Source: Plasmodiophora brassicae
Lineage: Eukaryota; Endomyxa: Phytomyxea; Phytomyxea; Plasmodiophorida
Length of the DNA: 64,000 bases
Assembly (NCBI GenBank): GCA_036867785.1
Contig: CP145418.1
Location: forward strand, 682,001 to 746,000
Direction: 5' to 3'
Positions within the stretch are counted from its first letter, which is position 1. Each line of letters starts with the position of its first letter. A program made the position numbers and the translations under genes. This document shows positions 33,520-45,254 of this stretch, piece after piece. The notes under the pieces are model-generated. The model did not search any database. It saw nothing but the letters and a program-made list of their open reading frames with translations, and was not told where the DNA came from.

Positions 33520-35216
33520 TCAGTCGGCGTGGCAGACTGTCGTTAGCGCCTTCAGGGCATACGGCCGCGCAACAGGTGCCTTGTAATGCCCGCCGTCGTA
33601 CGAAATATCGTTCAGGACCGAACTGATCGAATAGATATCAATGACGGGGAAGTTGACTTTCTTCGCCTCCTCGGCCGCGATTCGATTGTAATACGGGATG
33701 GTGCCCGGGTGCCTCCAGTCAAAGTTCTGCATGACGCGACGGTTGAACGCCATGGTGTTGACAGACACCCAGTAGGCTTTCAGATTCGACCCCTTGAAGC
33801 GCTGGAAGAGATCGCGGACCATCTGACGGAATCGCTCACCTGGGAAGGGCGGGTTTTCTGTCCATCCCAGCGGGTGTTGCCCGAAATTGAACAGGACGTG
33901 CGTACAGCCAGAGCAGGCTCCCGGGCTTACTGAACCGTATCTGACAGTCCACCGTCAACCACACGCGAATGGATCATCATACGCAGCGGCCTACAAGTCG
34001 GGTGTGTACCGGACGTAATCGGACGGGCAGACATCCTGGGTGTAGGTGCCAGCGCAAACCTCGTTGGTCGGATCCACAACCTCTGACAGCATCGTATGCA
34101 GCAATCGCATCTGACTGTCCCCGAACACGCAGATACGCTGCTCGGGAGTCGTCAGTCCACAGCGTTTCACCCAGTTCAGGCCATCATCCTGAAGCTGACA
34201 ATGGAAGAACCTGGCATTTACCACCGTCATGAACCCAGCAATGAAACATTGAGCGCGCCCGAACCTGTACTGGAGACGCGCGAACCGAACCTTGATCTGG
34301 GGGTGCTCCCAGTTCGCGTTCGGTATGCCAAGATCCCTGTAGTAGAAACGGTGGAACCCGAGCATGTCATGGGGCGGCTCTTCACCAGGGCCCATGGCGA
34401 AATTGGTCCTCTCCAGCCACCACCGCACGGTGTCCACCGGGAACGTCTCCTCGTCGTTGAAATCGTCTGATGGATCAATGATCCAGGTGCCGCCCTTGTC
34501 CATTAGCTCTGGAGTGCACACGGGCGATTCCGTCCACGACGTCCTCAAGGGACAATGGGCCGTCTCCACGCTGATAAAGAATTCCTACGCGTTGTGTCAG
34601 CAAAGGGTGACTGCCAGCGGTGAGCGATAACTGCGGGTACGTGAAGGTCGAAGAAAGGCGGCCATTGTGCAATGATCTGGCCATGTTTGATGTCTTCCTC
34701 GACGAAATCGGTGAACAGAGGCATGACCTCGATCGTGTACCTGCCGATGCATTCGATGGTATACGGTGCAATCCAGTAGGCCGGGTCGGAAGTCGGTTTC
34801 GCATCCAGAAGGAGGATCTGCGGCCCCATGACCCGAATACGGAGCACAGGATGCCCGACATCCGACAGGCAGCTCTTGTCGAATCGCACATGCACCAGGC
34901 CCGAATTGGGCCCGGTCGACTCCATCCAGACGCGATCGAACCGCGCCTCGGTGCGATTCCTAGGCAGGATCAGCGCGTCGCGCCTCTCATCGAACACGCG
35001 TGCCGGGAACATGACCCGACGGGCGGCATCGCCGAACAGGGCCACATGGATCACGATCAGCGCCGCCGACAGCGACGCGATCAGCAGGATGGGCGCCCTG
35101 TGCCCTGACGCCAGCCCGGTCGCCATCGATACCGCCGACCGCCTCTGTAACCGCACCCCACCTCCCACAGCGGCCGGCGGTGCCCGGTGCCGCCACACGG
35201 GCCGTCCAGCCGACAT
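33520..35216 (-). CDS. PC-esterase/SGNH-type acyl esterase, type II membrane protein
   Basis: About 500 aa in three or four exons. A signal-anchor helix (PILLIASLSAALIVIHVALF) follows a short basic N-terminus; ATGs at 35216 and 35126 both precede it. The conserved blocks are ICVFGDSQMRLLHTML (GDS nucleophile block, near 34130), HVLFNFGQHPLGW (near 33890) and the C-terminal DISYDGGHY (Asp/His pair, near 33600). This set is typical of the PC-esterase family that includes plant TBL/ESK1 and animal NXPE proteins, which work on Golgi glycans. WWLERTNF and CTPELMDKGGTW fit the same family. The intron around 34500-34600 is not settled exactly. Confidence 0.75.
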
Positions 35217-35359
35217 CCCATGTTGAGACTACACGCCCGATTGAAAAATGAGGCCACAGATTGGTGTCAGTTTGGGCCACAGGACGAGGGGCGCGGGTCA
35301 GAGAGTCGGACCGCGCCCGTCGGAGCTGCCGATCGACTGCGGGGCGGTGGCGGCAGGCG

Positions 35360-36206
35360 ATGGCGCTGCGGGTGATCCTCGGGTCGTCGTCGCCGATCCG
35401 CGCGCGGCTGCTGTCGGAGATGACGGGCGAGTTCGTGGTGCGCTCGCCGGACATCGACGAGGCGGCCGTCCAGGTCGACGGCGTCGCCGATCGGGAGCGA
35501 TCCGACCCGACGCAGCTGACGCTGGCCATCGCTCGGGCCAAGTCGGACGCCATCCGGAAGCGGCTAGACGTTGGGTCGACTGAAACCATGTCTGTGCCGA
35601 CAGTTGAATGATGGGTTCTCCCGTAGGCGGGCGAACGCGCGCTGGTGGTCACCATGGATTCGTTAGCGACGTATGACGGCGTCATTCGGGGCAAGCCGAC
35701 TTCCAGAGGCCAGTGCCGATCGTGGATGATGGAGTACATGGTGAAACCTGTACGGGTTCAGCTGTTGTTGACGCGCGAGGCAATGTGTGTAAGGTCTTGA
35801 GCAGGTCCATGCGTGCACGGCTGTCGTCGTGTACAACACGGTAACGGGCGCGCATGCGGAAGGGTCTGTGTGGGCCCGTATCCATTCCCCGCGAAGGATT
35901 GGTCGTCTGACCGTAGGTGATTCTGCACAGAGTCGCCACAGGATCGCAGCTGTTCCACAGGATGCCAGATGAAGAGCTGACCGCGCTGCTGGATGAGCAG
36001 GAGATCCTGACCTGCGCCGGTGGTTACATTGTATCGTGCCGTACGTTCGCAACGGGGGCGCCCGGCCGGCGTCTGGCATTGCTCTAACCACCGCCGCCAC
36101 AGCCCGCATTCAACGGTTTCTTTCCACCCGGGAAGGATCGTTGTATACGCTAATGGGATTCCCTCGGGAGCTCCTGTCACAGCTGCTGGACCAGGTGCGG
36201 GTCTGA
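35360..36206 (+). CDS. MAF/HAM1-like nucleotide pyrophosphatase
   Basis: Maf proteins hydrolyse non-canonical nucleoside triphosphates. Start MALRVILGSSSPIRARLLSEM (SSSPxR, the Maf signature), then SPDIDEAAV, QLTLAIARAKSDAI, an intron, ALVVTMDSLATYDGVIRGKP, a further exon with VVVYNTVTGAHAEG, then DEELTALLDEQEILTCAGGY and the final exon ending SLYTLMGFPRELLSQLLDQV. Four short introns. One oddity: the conserved A-D-T motif after the first intron reads TMDSL here, so the catalytic aspartate is present but its neighbours differ. Convergent with the START gene 55 bp away. Confidence 0.85.
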
Positions 36207-36260
36207 CGACGCATACGCGTCCGATTGATAAATGTTCTAGCTCGAGCGTCGGCACGCCCG

Positions 36261-37765
36261 CTATATCTCGCCACATAGTTCGTCATCGTCGATCTCGCTG
36301 GACATCTGGACTTCGACCAGCGCGGCGTTCTCGTAGTCGAACCCGACCAGGGCCTCCCGGATGACGTCGTACGTCCCGTTGGCATTTGTCCGGATCCGCT
36401 CCTGGTGCGGTTCGCTATCACTGATGGACTCCGCCCTGTCGACAAACATCTGGACATCGATGCGCTCAGTGTCCCATGCCGCGTTGCCGACGCGCGCGGA
36501 AGGTCGTACCGTGAGGATGGGCATCGACAGCTGTCTGGCAACAAAGTTGATGAACTTTTGTGGCAGGACGGATACTCGAAGGTCGACGTTCAGGATGGCG
36601 ACCATGCTCGTCAGGTTGGGTTGTATCGGGCGAATGACGGCACCGCTCCACCGTACCGCTACGCGCGTGCATGCCGACGGGACCTTATCCGCAGTCAGTT
36701 CCCGTCGTTGTCGCCCCCTGCAACAACACAGGGTGCCTGCCTTACCGGTGGCGCGCTGATGTTGAGCTCGGCGACCGATTCGAACGATTGCCCCAGAATG
36801 CATATGCACCCTTGATCGAGGACGTCGAACCCGGCAACGTCGACAACGGCGTCGCGTGCCCCAAACGGCCAGATCGGCTTGACGCGCGCATGCATCAACT
36901 TTCGTAGCTTGTCGACGTACAGCGGATCGATCTCGATCTGCGGTCCGATCAGGTGCGGTTAGAACACCCACCGGCGCGATTGCACGACCGCATGCCAGGG
37001 CAGGCACGCACCTTGACCAAAGGGTTGGTCAGGATGGCGCCCAACAGGTCGAACTCGTTCAGGAGAGCTAGGCAAGCAAACAGCCCGGTGTTAGGTGGGT
37101 GCCTTCGAGTTATGACGGCCCGGTGCCCGTTACTAAGCAAATCAAAGACACTGCAGTGGATTCTTCGAGCTTCGACTTTCAGCGACAGTATGCCCGCCTC
37201 CTGATCCATGCGATGGAACGTTTTCATCGACCGCTTCTGCAGACGCTGTCAGCGGCTCTCTGCATGATGGCATCGGCGCATGCGTCATCCACCGACCGTG
37301 TTCTCCAGGTTGAGCACCCAGGTTGGGTCCGATGACTTGGCCTGCTGGACCAGCTTCCGTACTTCGTCGGCGCTCTTCTGGACTCGCGCAATGGCGTCAT
37401 TGGTCTTCAGCATCTCCAGACACTCCTGCAACTGACGACGGGGCCCCGCTTGTCATTCCAATACACACGAGCGGCGTTCGTCCGTTATATACCTTCGTTG
37501 ACGATGTCGTCGTCGTGCGAGGCAGTGCTGCCGCCATGTCGTTCAGCTGCGCGAGTTCCATCTCGGCCCTGAGGATCTTCGACCTCGCAACGAGATCGAG
37601 GACGCCCTCAAACCGTCTGATGAACGTCTGCGCAAGGTCGTCGTCGCGCTGAGCGACGTCGGGGTCGCTGCACCCATTGTTAATCACGGGTGCGGCCTGC
37701 GGAACGTTCGACGCCTGGTCACGAAGATCACCCAGTGGCAAGGCAAGAGCAGTCAGCGTCGTCAT
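36261..37765 (-). CDS. START domain lipid-binding protein
   Basis: The minus-strand start MTTLTALALPLGDL leads into helices (DDDLAQTFIRRFEGVLDLV, KILRAEMELAQL) and, after an intron, VQQAKSSDPTWVL. The START fold follows: CLALLNEFDLLGAIL, IEIDPLYVDKLRKLMHARVK, WPFGARDAVVDVAGFDVLD, CICILGQSF, then SGAVIRPIQPNLTSM, ILNVDLRVSVLPQKFINFV and ARQLSMPI. The WPFxxRDAV and INF-like PKFINFVAR segments are typical of START proteins. Ligand unknown. The C-terminal extension after the START fold is acidic (FDYENAALVEVQMSSEIDDD). Four or so short introns, joins approximate. Confidence 0.7.
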
Positions 37766-38009
37766 CGCGACGAGTAGCGCGCGCGGTCGCGTGTCACGCC
37801 CACGTGCATATCTTCAAGCACCAACCCGCTGAACTGACGTGCGCGCCCCAAGCCACCCGAGAGGCCGGGCACGTCCGTTTCGCTCGCATAGGCCGTCCAG
37901 GGCTCCAGGCGCCCTCCTGGCGCGAGCAGCGTTAACGTGTTATGCCCATCGGGTACATGGCGGTGCCGCTGTCCGACTGTCGTGTCGTTCCTGAAGGATG
38001 GGGATCTTA

Positions 38010-39328
38010 TTAGAACTGGTCGAGTTTCGTGACGATGATGATCTTCATGGTCTGGTCGAGTGCGGTCAGGACGGACAGGCCCAACTTGGACGCGTTCCAG
38101 TCCAGCGACACAATCGGCTGGTCGGCGACCTTCCGCTTGTTCAGGCAGGTTAGCGTACCGGCCACGCCCTGGTCCTGGCCGAACCTGTGCGGCCTCAGTT
38201 AGAACAAACCCATCACGATGTCCTCCATCCGTGATCCGTCTCAACTCGTTCTTGATTCGTCGTTTCTCTGGGTACGCGTACTGGTACAGGTTCAGGGTGC
38301 CGTTCCCACCGCCGGTCGCGAACAGGTCCCTGTTCTGCGGCAGGTGCCTGGCGATCCACACCGTCGAGTTGTGGGCCTTCTCCGACAGGAACGCGTACCC
38401 AGCATCCGAATTCATCGTCCGCATGTCGTAGACGCGGAACCGGGACTCGAGTGTCGTCACCACCAGCTTGTTCATCGGAATGTCGGCCCGGTCGAATTGC
38501 ATCGACACGACGCCGTTCTGCGATGCACTACGTCGTAAGGACCAGCGTGGAGATTGAAAGAGTACCATCGCTTCACCTTGATGTTGGTCTCCCAACGAAC
38601 CTTGTTGACGCGCAGGTCGAGGAGCTTGATGTCCCCGTTATCGTACCCAGCGCAGACGCACCTCTCGTCGTCGTTGTACGACCCGCCGAAGGCCACCGTC
38701 CAGCAATCTCGCGCTTGGGACGCCGCGTTGGGCACGAGGGACGCCACCGGCTGAGCTTGACGAACGTCCCACACTCGAACGGCCTGTTCCATCTGTCACA
38801 CCCCTGTACGGCGGTTGTGCCGCCCCGAGGTGTCGTACCCCATCGCGTCCGCCGGTGACCAGTTCAGGTGCACCATGGCCCTGACAGAGGCCACCGATCC
38901 CGTCGATGCAGTTGACGAGGCCCTGGTGAGCGTTGCCGGCTTTGAACACAGGCCTGCTGCTCGCCGACAGCGTGTCGACATCCCAGGTGCACAGATGCCC
39001 ACCGAAATCGCCGGTCGCCAACGTCCTCTGCTCGGCATGCGATGCGCCAAACGTGCCACATTTGAAGCCGTTCGGGAACTCCACCTGTTGCGGTGCGATT
39101 CAGCAGAGGGACATGGCGGTGCTTCACCGGGCCGGAGACGACCTCTGACGTCGTCTGAAGGTCGCCGCGGTTGAACTGGTACACTCGCAGGACGCCCGTC
39201 CCGCGCGGCATCATGCCCATCATGACGAGGCGGGCGCTGAACGGCACCCATCGCGCGTCGTACGGCGTCAGACCCAGCGATACGCTGGCATGCTCGATGA
39301 CCTGGGGCGCTCTGCTGGCATCCACCAT
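38010..39328 (-). CDS. DNAAF10: WDR92/DNAAF10, dynein assembly WD40 protein
   Basis: WD40 propeller of the R2TP/prefoldin-like complex, needed to preassemble axonemal dyneins. Strong match along the length: [179 protein letters not shown] and a last exon ending [12 protein letters not shown]. The ATG at 39328 aligns with the animal start; a longer GTG-initiated frame was ignored. Introns of about 55 bp interrupt the blades. Same strand as TTI1 upstream. Confidence 0.93.
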
Positions 39329-39514
39329 CGCCGTCGTCACTGACACTGTGCCATGAGCTCAGTCGGCCGACAGACAGGCGCAGCACCTGGCGAAGGGCGC
39401 GCAACCCTCTGCCCGACACATCTTCCATCCCATCGAGCAGCACCAGTACGTTATGCATGGGTTCGGGACGTGTGATGCGGGGACCCAGGCCTGCTGTCGA
39501 ATACCGATTCCGTT

Positions 39515-42500
39515 TTAGTTAACATAATCGTCGAATTGGATCTCGGGTGCCGACGCCAAACGCGACAGCAACCATTCAGCGTTTCGTCTGCAGGACCGTT
39601 CGGTCTTCGGCTGCTGTACGACGACCTGGCTCTGGACGGGTATGCAGAGAGCGTTAGGGGCAGGGCCACCTAGTTCGCCACCGGCAGCGATCACGATTCT
39701 GGCCAGCGTCCACCAGGCCATGTCGGGGTCGAGTTCGCCGAGCAGGCAGAACAGGTCGCGGGCGGCAACTTGGAGGTCGATCGGGAGACCTTCGTTCAGG
39801 TACGGCCAGCAGTGGTTGGCGATGTCGTTGATGATCATCATCATCGCAGGCGGTCGCCGTAAACACGATTGCAGAAGACGAAGACTTCGCACCTGCATTG
39901 CTACTGCTGCTGGAGTGGCCTGCGTTCAATTCGAAGATCAGGTACAGGTCCAGGCCGAACGACACCAGCCCGTACCGCAAAGTGGGTGGATGACGCACGA
40001 AGTTCGCGGATCATCATTCGGCGGATGGCGGGCCACAGGTCGTCGGAAACGCGCCTTGCGATGAACTCCGGGCAGACGTCCACGATGACTTCGGCAGCGT
40101 CGAGCGATTTCGAGAGCACCGCCCGGTCACTGTTCGAGAAGCCGATCTTCAACGCGTCCCAGAACGTGGCAACCTATCGTTCAGTCGTTACGACGCTGGA
40201 AGCGAACCCGACGGACGCCACCCACCTGCGGAAGCAATAGCGTCGAGTAGGGCGCCAGTCCGCGCAAGCAAGCCGCGACGAGCTGAAGAACAACATGCCG
40301 ACGAGCCAAGTCCTCCGATTCCAGGAAATGCTGCGCTCGGCTAAGTATCATAGCAATAAGGTTAGGAACGGGGCCCGCTTGCTCCTGCTGCTCTGCTGCA
40401 TTGTCACCGTCCGATTGGTCATGGTCAACGTTTCCGTGAGGAAGTCCATCTACGCCATCGTCCTCCAGATCAACGTTATCAATACCCTCAGGAGGACACA
40501 GTGGTACATCGTCACTGAAGAACCTCTTGTCATTGTCAAGACGTCTGCGTAGGTCACTGGAGAGCGCCAGCAACCGCTGCCTCATAGATCCAAGCGAGAA
40601 GTGACCGCCATCATCAACATCAGCGGCGCCGGGCGCCGTATCTTGCCTGCCGGGAGGAGATGGTACAAGCGCGTCTGCGCTCAGTGACTGCACAGCCCGA
40701 AGAAGGACGCGCAGATGCGACAATGCCAGAGCGCCAGTGCACCTCTCGTCATCAAGCGCATCGAGAACGGTCCGAATAACGTCGTCCAGCAACGCAGCCA
40801 GTTCCACGAACAGGTTGGCGCCAGGGTCAGCGTCCTGACCGCTCTCATCGGCACTGCATAACCTGAGCTGCGACGCCGAACCACCGAAGATCGCCTCCAG
40901 CATCATCGATGTCGTCAGCGCATGGACGCCGCCTTCCATCAGCCTGGCACACATGACATCGACCAGGTAGTCGGCGTTTGCGATGAGTAGGCCCATAACG
41001 TTGCCCGCGTCTGTCGCGATCGCCAGCCGATGCAGTGTGGCCACTGCCGCCTGTCGAACAATGACCGACGGCATCGCCAGGCAGTTGAGCACAGGGAACA
41101 GCGCCCGAATCAGATGAGCGCCGAACGACCGCCCACAACGTTCAGCTGCGTTCGCCACGCAGCGAAGCAGTGCTGCCCTTCTGCCGGCCGATTTGTCACC
41201 CTCGTGCCACTCCTCCGACCACAACGGGTCGTCCAGCAGGCTGTTGATGATCCGGTCGTTCGGTGACGACCGTGCGCCTTGCATAATCAACGACACGAGA
41301 AGGTACCGTTCCACGGAAGCCGGCTCGAACGCCAGGCATGTTAACGCCATCTCCTCAGCGGTGCGTGCGGTCGCCGACCCCGCCAACGATCGGACGACAT
41401 CGAGGCGCGCATCGGCGTCGTCGTCGAACAACGCAATGTTGTAAAACGGGACCGGGCCTCGCTCCAATGCCGTTACAGCGGATTCGTCATCGGACACGCG
41501 AACCAGACGCGACAGCACGCGAACCAGCGCGTCTCGATCGGACGCCCACAGGCTGTCGATCGACGTCGACGGTGCTAGGCGGATCGCGGACGACGCGGCA
41601 CGAATCGTCGATGATGTCCCGCCGACCGACGCGTTCAGTCGACGAAGAATGCCTTGCGTGTCGACGGCTATCGCCACCTGGCGGTCGTCGTCGCATTCAG
41701 CGAACGCGAGTATGACGTCAACCATTGCAGGACGGCATCCGGTCAACGGTAAGGACAGGGCTCGACGGCACAGCGACACGAGCGCACGTGATACCGTTAA
41801 TGACGGTTCAGCAGACTGCTCGAGTCGTCGCCGGATGACGGCACCGACGAGAAGTGAGGACCTTGTGCAAATCTCGTCGTCAGCGCTGGCAGTACCGATG
41901 GCATTGGCCAGGCAGTCGCCCAGCGCATCAATGGACGCACGTATGACGCCCGAGCCAATCTTGAAGTCAGCAGCGGCGATGCCGGCCAGACCCGATATCA
42001 GGCCGGGTGCCATGGCAGTCAGAGCGTCGTGCTCAAGGCCGGCGCAGAGGGAACCCAGCGCGTTCAGCGCCAGGATACGAAGCGATCGAAGCGATTCGCG
42101 CTGGGCAGCGTCGAGAAGGGCGCCAGCAATATGGGCCAGGGGTTTGGCAAACGTGGAGTCGGAAAGCTGCTTGAAGATGGGCGGAACGAGCAGCCTGGCC
42201 AGCTGCTGGATCGAGCGTGACCGGATCCGCTCGGAAGGCAGGCGACGTGACGCGGCAGATAAGGCGCCCAGGCAGGTCGGCCAGAACGACAACGGGGGAG
42301 ATTCAGGCACGGCGTCAAGCAAGATGTGGATCAGGTCCAGCGCGCCTGTGTTGTCGTCGTCGTCCCTGGACGACAGCAACGGCAGCGCGGCCGACAACGC
42401 CACACTGAGCAGCGCCTCTGGAATCCCGGCGTTGGACTTCACCGCCTGCGCCAGGACGTGCCCGATCCTGTCCATCGCGTCTCTGCTCGGCGCCATCTTG

Positions 42501-42553
42501 GCAGCCGCGACCTCGCGCAGCACGGCGCTGAGCTGCGGGTCGCCATCGCGCAT
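39515..42553 (-). CDS. TTI1: TTI1-like HEAT protein (TELO2-interacting protein 1)
   Basis: TTT-complex scaffold for PIKK maturation. One long exon (to about 40232) of alpha-helical repeats is followed by three small exons. Family-like parts: ALSLPLTGCRPAMVDVIL, FYNIALFDDDADARLDVVRS, DPLWSEEWHEGDKSAGRRAA, LIRALFPVLNCLAMPSVIVR, GLLIANADYLVDVMCARLM, TVLDALDDERC; then IGFSNSDRAVLSKSLDAAEV, YGLVSFGLDLYLIF and the last exon INDIANHCWPYLNEGLPIDL followed by ARDLFCLLGELDPDMAWW. ATG at 42553 is used; an open frame upstream to 42640 begins with TTG. Divergent, 140 bp apart, from the WBP2-like gene. The 443-codon plus frame on its back is a shadow. Confidence 0.8.
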
Positions 42554-42693
42554 CACCCTCAGCGCAATTTCCGACGGCTGCACACCGGAGATGACTGTGC
42601 AGTGTGCAGCTCGGCGCGGCGAGCCGACGACTGGTCCCAAAAAATCGTGCCTCGGCCTGACTGTAAAATTGGCCTGCCCGACGGAAGGCCGCG

Positions 42694-43579
42694 ATGGCAG
42701 CGAACGCGGTCACGCTGCAGGCGAACGGTGCCCCAGTCTTGATACGAGACGAGGAGGTGGTAGCGACCGCATCGTGACGCGCGCGCGCGCACTGGGACTC
42801 CCGTCTGACGAGCGTCGCAGGTCTGTCGTGTGGAGGAATGCGAATTTGAGGCGTTATCCGGCAGGTCGCAGGTTGTACGATGACCGCGGCGAGGCCACCG
42901 TCGTTGAAATGTCACGCTCTGTAGTGGATACCCTGGATCGTCCGGGAACTTCTTCTCGTCACGTGCCGCGGCCTACCTAACCAATCTGCGAATAATCATT
43001 GTGCCCCGCAACCGGTCGCCTCAGTTCTCGTCTTTGTCGATGCCGATGTGTACGATTTCTTCCAACCTCGTTCGCAGCTGACGTGAATGACGGCGCATAT
43101 GTCTAGACCTTATCAATGCGGAGACGCTGAAGGCTCCACTGCTCGGTAGTTCAAGGATCGAGGGCATCGTTCACCCTGTTCGTGGCGTGGCACTCGCCAG
43201 TGGTATACGTGCAAGCTAATTGAGATGATAAACCCAGGTCGCGGGTCGAGGCCTGCTGTCGCCTGCCCGTTTCACGATTACGTTCTCAAGCAAGCAATCA
43301 GCTGTCATTTTCATGCAGTTCTTAGACGAACGCATCGAAGCTGCCAGGCGATGCCAGACTTTGGGCGGACCGCTGGCCGTCGCATACAACGCTGTGTGCT
43401 CCCCGAACAGCAGTGCTGACGACGGCGTCACCTACCTGCAACTCAACACGGCATTCGTCGATCCGCACGACCCGATGATCCTCCACCTACCGGCTGAAGC
43501 TGATGCGGGTTCTGCTGATGGGCGTGATGCTCCTCGAGTGGATCCTGTACCTCGCGTACGAGCCAGCTGTGCACTGTAA
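42694..43579 (+). CDS. WBP2-like GRAM domain protein
   Basis: 211 aa from six exons: 42694-42759, 42821-42864, 42925-43049, 43107-43202, 43238-43281 and 43319-43579 (introns 61, 60, 57, 35 and 37 bp; lengths sum to 212 codons). The spliced protein starts MAANAVTLQANGAPVLI, then AAYLTNLRIIIVPR, FSSLSMPMYLINAETLKAPL and LGSSRIEGIVHPVRG, which follow the WBP2 GRAM domain (YLTPYRVIF, MPFYLM, FGANYIKG). The last exon reads FLDERIEAARRCQTLG. WBP2 relatives bind WW domains through PPxY motifs; none is clear here, and the tail after LHLP is short. No single open frame reveals this gene; only splicing does. Confidence 0.68.
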
Positions 43580-43852
43580 TGCTGCGGATCCTTAGTTCGA
43601 TTGGTTCCAGGGTGCCGCGTCGGACGAGCAAGGCGCGGACGCCGTTGGAAATAGTTTTACCTCGTGCCAGACGGGCAACAGGTCGGACGATGAGAAAACC
43701 GGCAGTTCGATAGTGCAACAGTTCCGCGTCGTCATGCCGAGGCAGGCTGCTGACGAAGATGCATCCATGGAACGGCAATCCCTTCTACCATAATATCGCA
43801 ATAAACAGAAGGTTTTAATATCAAGGTGAGCGTCCCATCGGTTGCGATACGT

Positions 43853-45026
43853 TTACTGTTGCGGGTCGGCGCCTTCGCGGAGCCAGCCATCCAGTCCGAT
43901 ATCCCGAATTGACGGCCGCATTCCAGGATCTCGTTGAAGGATTCGCTGCGTCAGCTGTTGGGCACCTTGAGACAGGTGCTGCCAGCGCTCCAAGCATTTC
44001 TGGTTTCGTAGACTATTTACAACGTTTCGCCGAACCTCCTCTTCGCCTCGCCCTGGAAATAGGTCATGTCCGGTCAGCATATGGACTAAGGTGACGCCCA
44101 CTGCCCATGTGTCTGCTGCTACGCCGTCGAACGTTCTCTTCTTAATCTGGTTGTTCTCCATCTCAAATTGCTCTGGCGACGCATAGCGAGGCGTGGTCCT
44201 GCTCATCGACATCATCCGACTTGGACAGTATAACGCCAATCCGAAATCGATGAGCTTCAAGTTGTCCTCCCCGTCAAACGCCATGTTGTCCGGTTTGATG
44301 TCGTTCAGGATGATGTGCCGCACATGACACTCGTCAACGGCACGCACGATACGAGCAAGGTATCGTTTCGCATCACGTTCGCAGATCTGGCCTTGGACCC
44401 GGATCCGACGCCCGAGTGTGCCTCCGCTCAGGAATTCTAAGACTAAGTAGACAAGGTGGTTGACCTTGATGTACGTGAGCATCTGAACGACACAGGCGCA
44501 ACCACGAAGATGCTTGAGCACACGAATCTCATTGTCCGCGACCCATCGACCAGGTTCCTTCGACGCGTCTTGTCTCTTGATAGCAACAAGTCGGTCTTGG
44601 CTGCGACGGTCCCTTGCCATGTATACATGCCCGAAAGACCCAGCGCCAATGTTGGCAACCCACTCGTAGTTTGAGCGTTGCCGGATACCGTCATCGCTGC
44701 ACGGAACTACTTCAGTGTTGTTCTCAGCACGAGATCTGCGTCGTCGCGGCAAGTATCGTTGCAGCATCTGTAAAGGCTTGGGTTTCACCGGCGGAGTCGT
44801 CGCGGCAGGAGATGTCGGAACCTCCTCGTCGGAAACGGCAACCGCGTGCCGTTTCGTGTCAACCTGCCACAGGCGTTGAGAACGATAAGGGTCGCAGTCG
44901 GTTCACAAGAGCGTTGCATACCTTCGCCCATCCATGTTGGAGCGGGCGCTTGGCCGGGCCCGTTGCATGGGTGCACCCAGCGCACACGACGACGATGAGC
45001 AGGAGAAAGGCAGCATGTCGCCGCAT
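43853..45026 (-). CDS. Secreted-type protein kinase K1
   Basis: 371 aa, two exons (45026-44922 and 44863-43853; 58-bp phase-0 intron; lengths sum to 372 codons). Exon 1 is a signal peptide, MRRHAAFLLLIVVVCAGCTH, plus a short linker. Exon 2 begins VDTKRHAV, a disordered linker and a kinase domain: GAGSFGHVY (P-loop), VAIKRQD (lysine), NEIRVLKHL (alpha-C glutamate), IILNDIKPDN (catalytic loop with LND for HRD, Asp kept), LIDFGLA (DFG), YASPEQF (APE region), DTWAVGVTLVHMLTGHDLF and a C-lobe ending near DGWLREG. All main catalytic residues are present, so activity is plausible. First of four tandem paralogues; substrate unknown, and the compartment is predicted from the signal peptide only. Confidence 0.86.
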
Positions 45027-45254
45027 GGCAAACCGCCACAATGAGGTGGGAAAGTGCGGGTTCCGCAGATCCACCGCAGCTTCCGCACTCCGCGTCGCAA
45101 ATCCAACGGCGTCAGGTAGGGACTATATTTGGCCTCCTCCGCCGTTCGGGATGGAAGCGGCACGGAACATGACTGCCGTTAGTCCCTGTTGTGTGGCGAA
45201 TCAAAACAATCTGCACCACCATCAGCTTTCAGCGACGTTCCATTGATGGTGGGT

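Noticed and set aside
37397-37765. Separate gene at the START N-terminus
   Set aside because: The helical exon is on the same strand, in line and at intron-like distance from the next START exon, so one gene is simpler.
41649-42980. 443-codon plus-strand open frame
   Set aside because: It lies antisense to the long TTI1 exon, has Arg/Ser-rich shadow composition and no family match. Only its last part overlaps real WBP2-like exons, in another frame.
43225-43579. A separate gene with a C-terminal membrane helix near 43500
   Set aside because: A third frame there encodes a hydrophobic stretch (LMRVLLMGVMLLEWILYLAY), but the spliced WBP2-like reading explains the exon and restores a conserved domain, so the hydrophobic frame is taken as a shadow.
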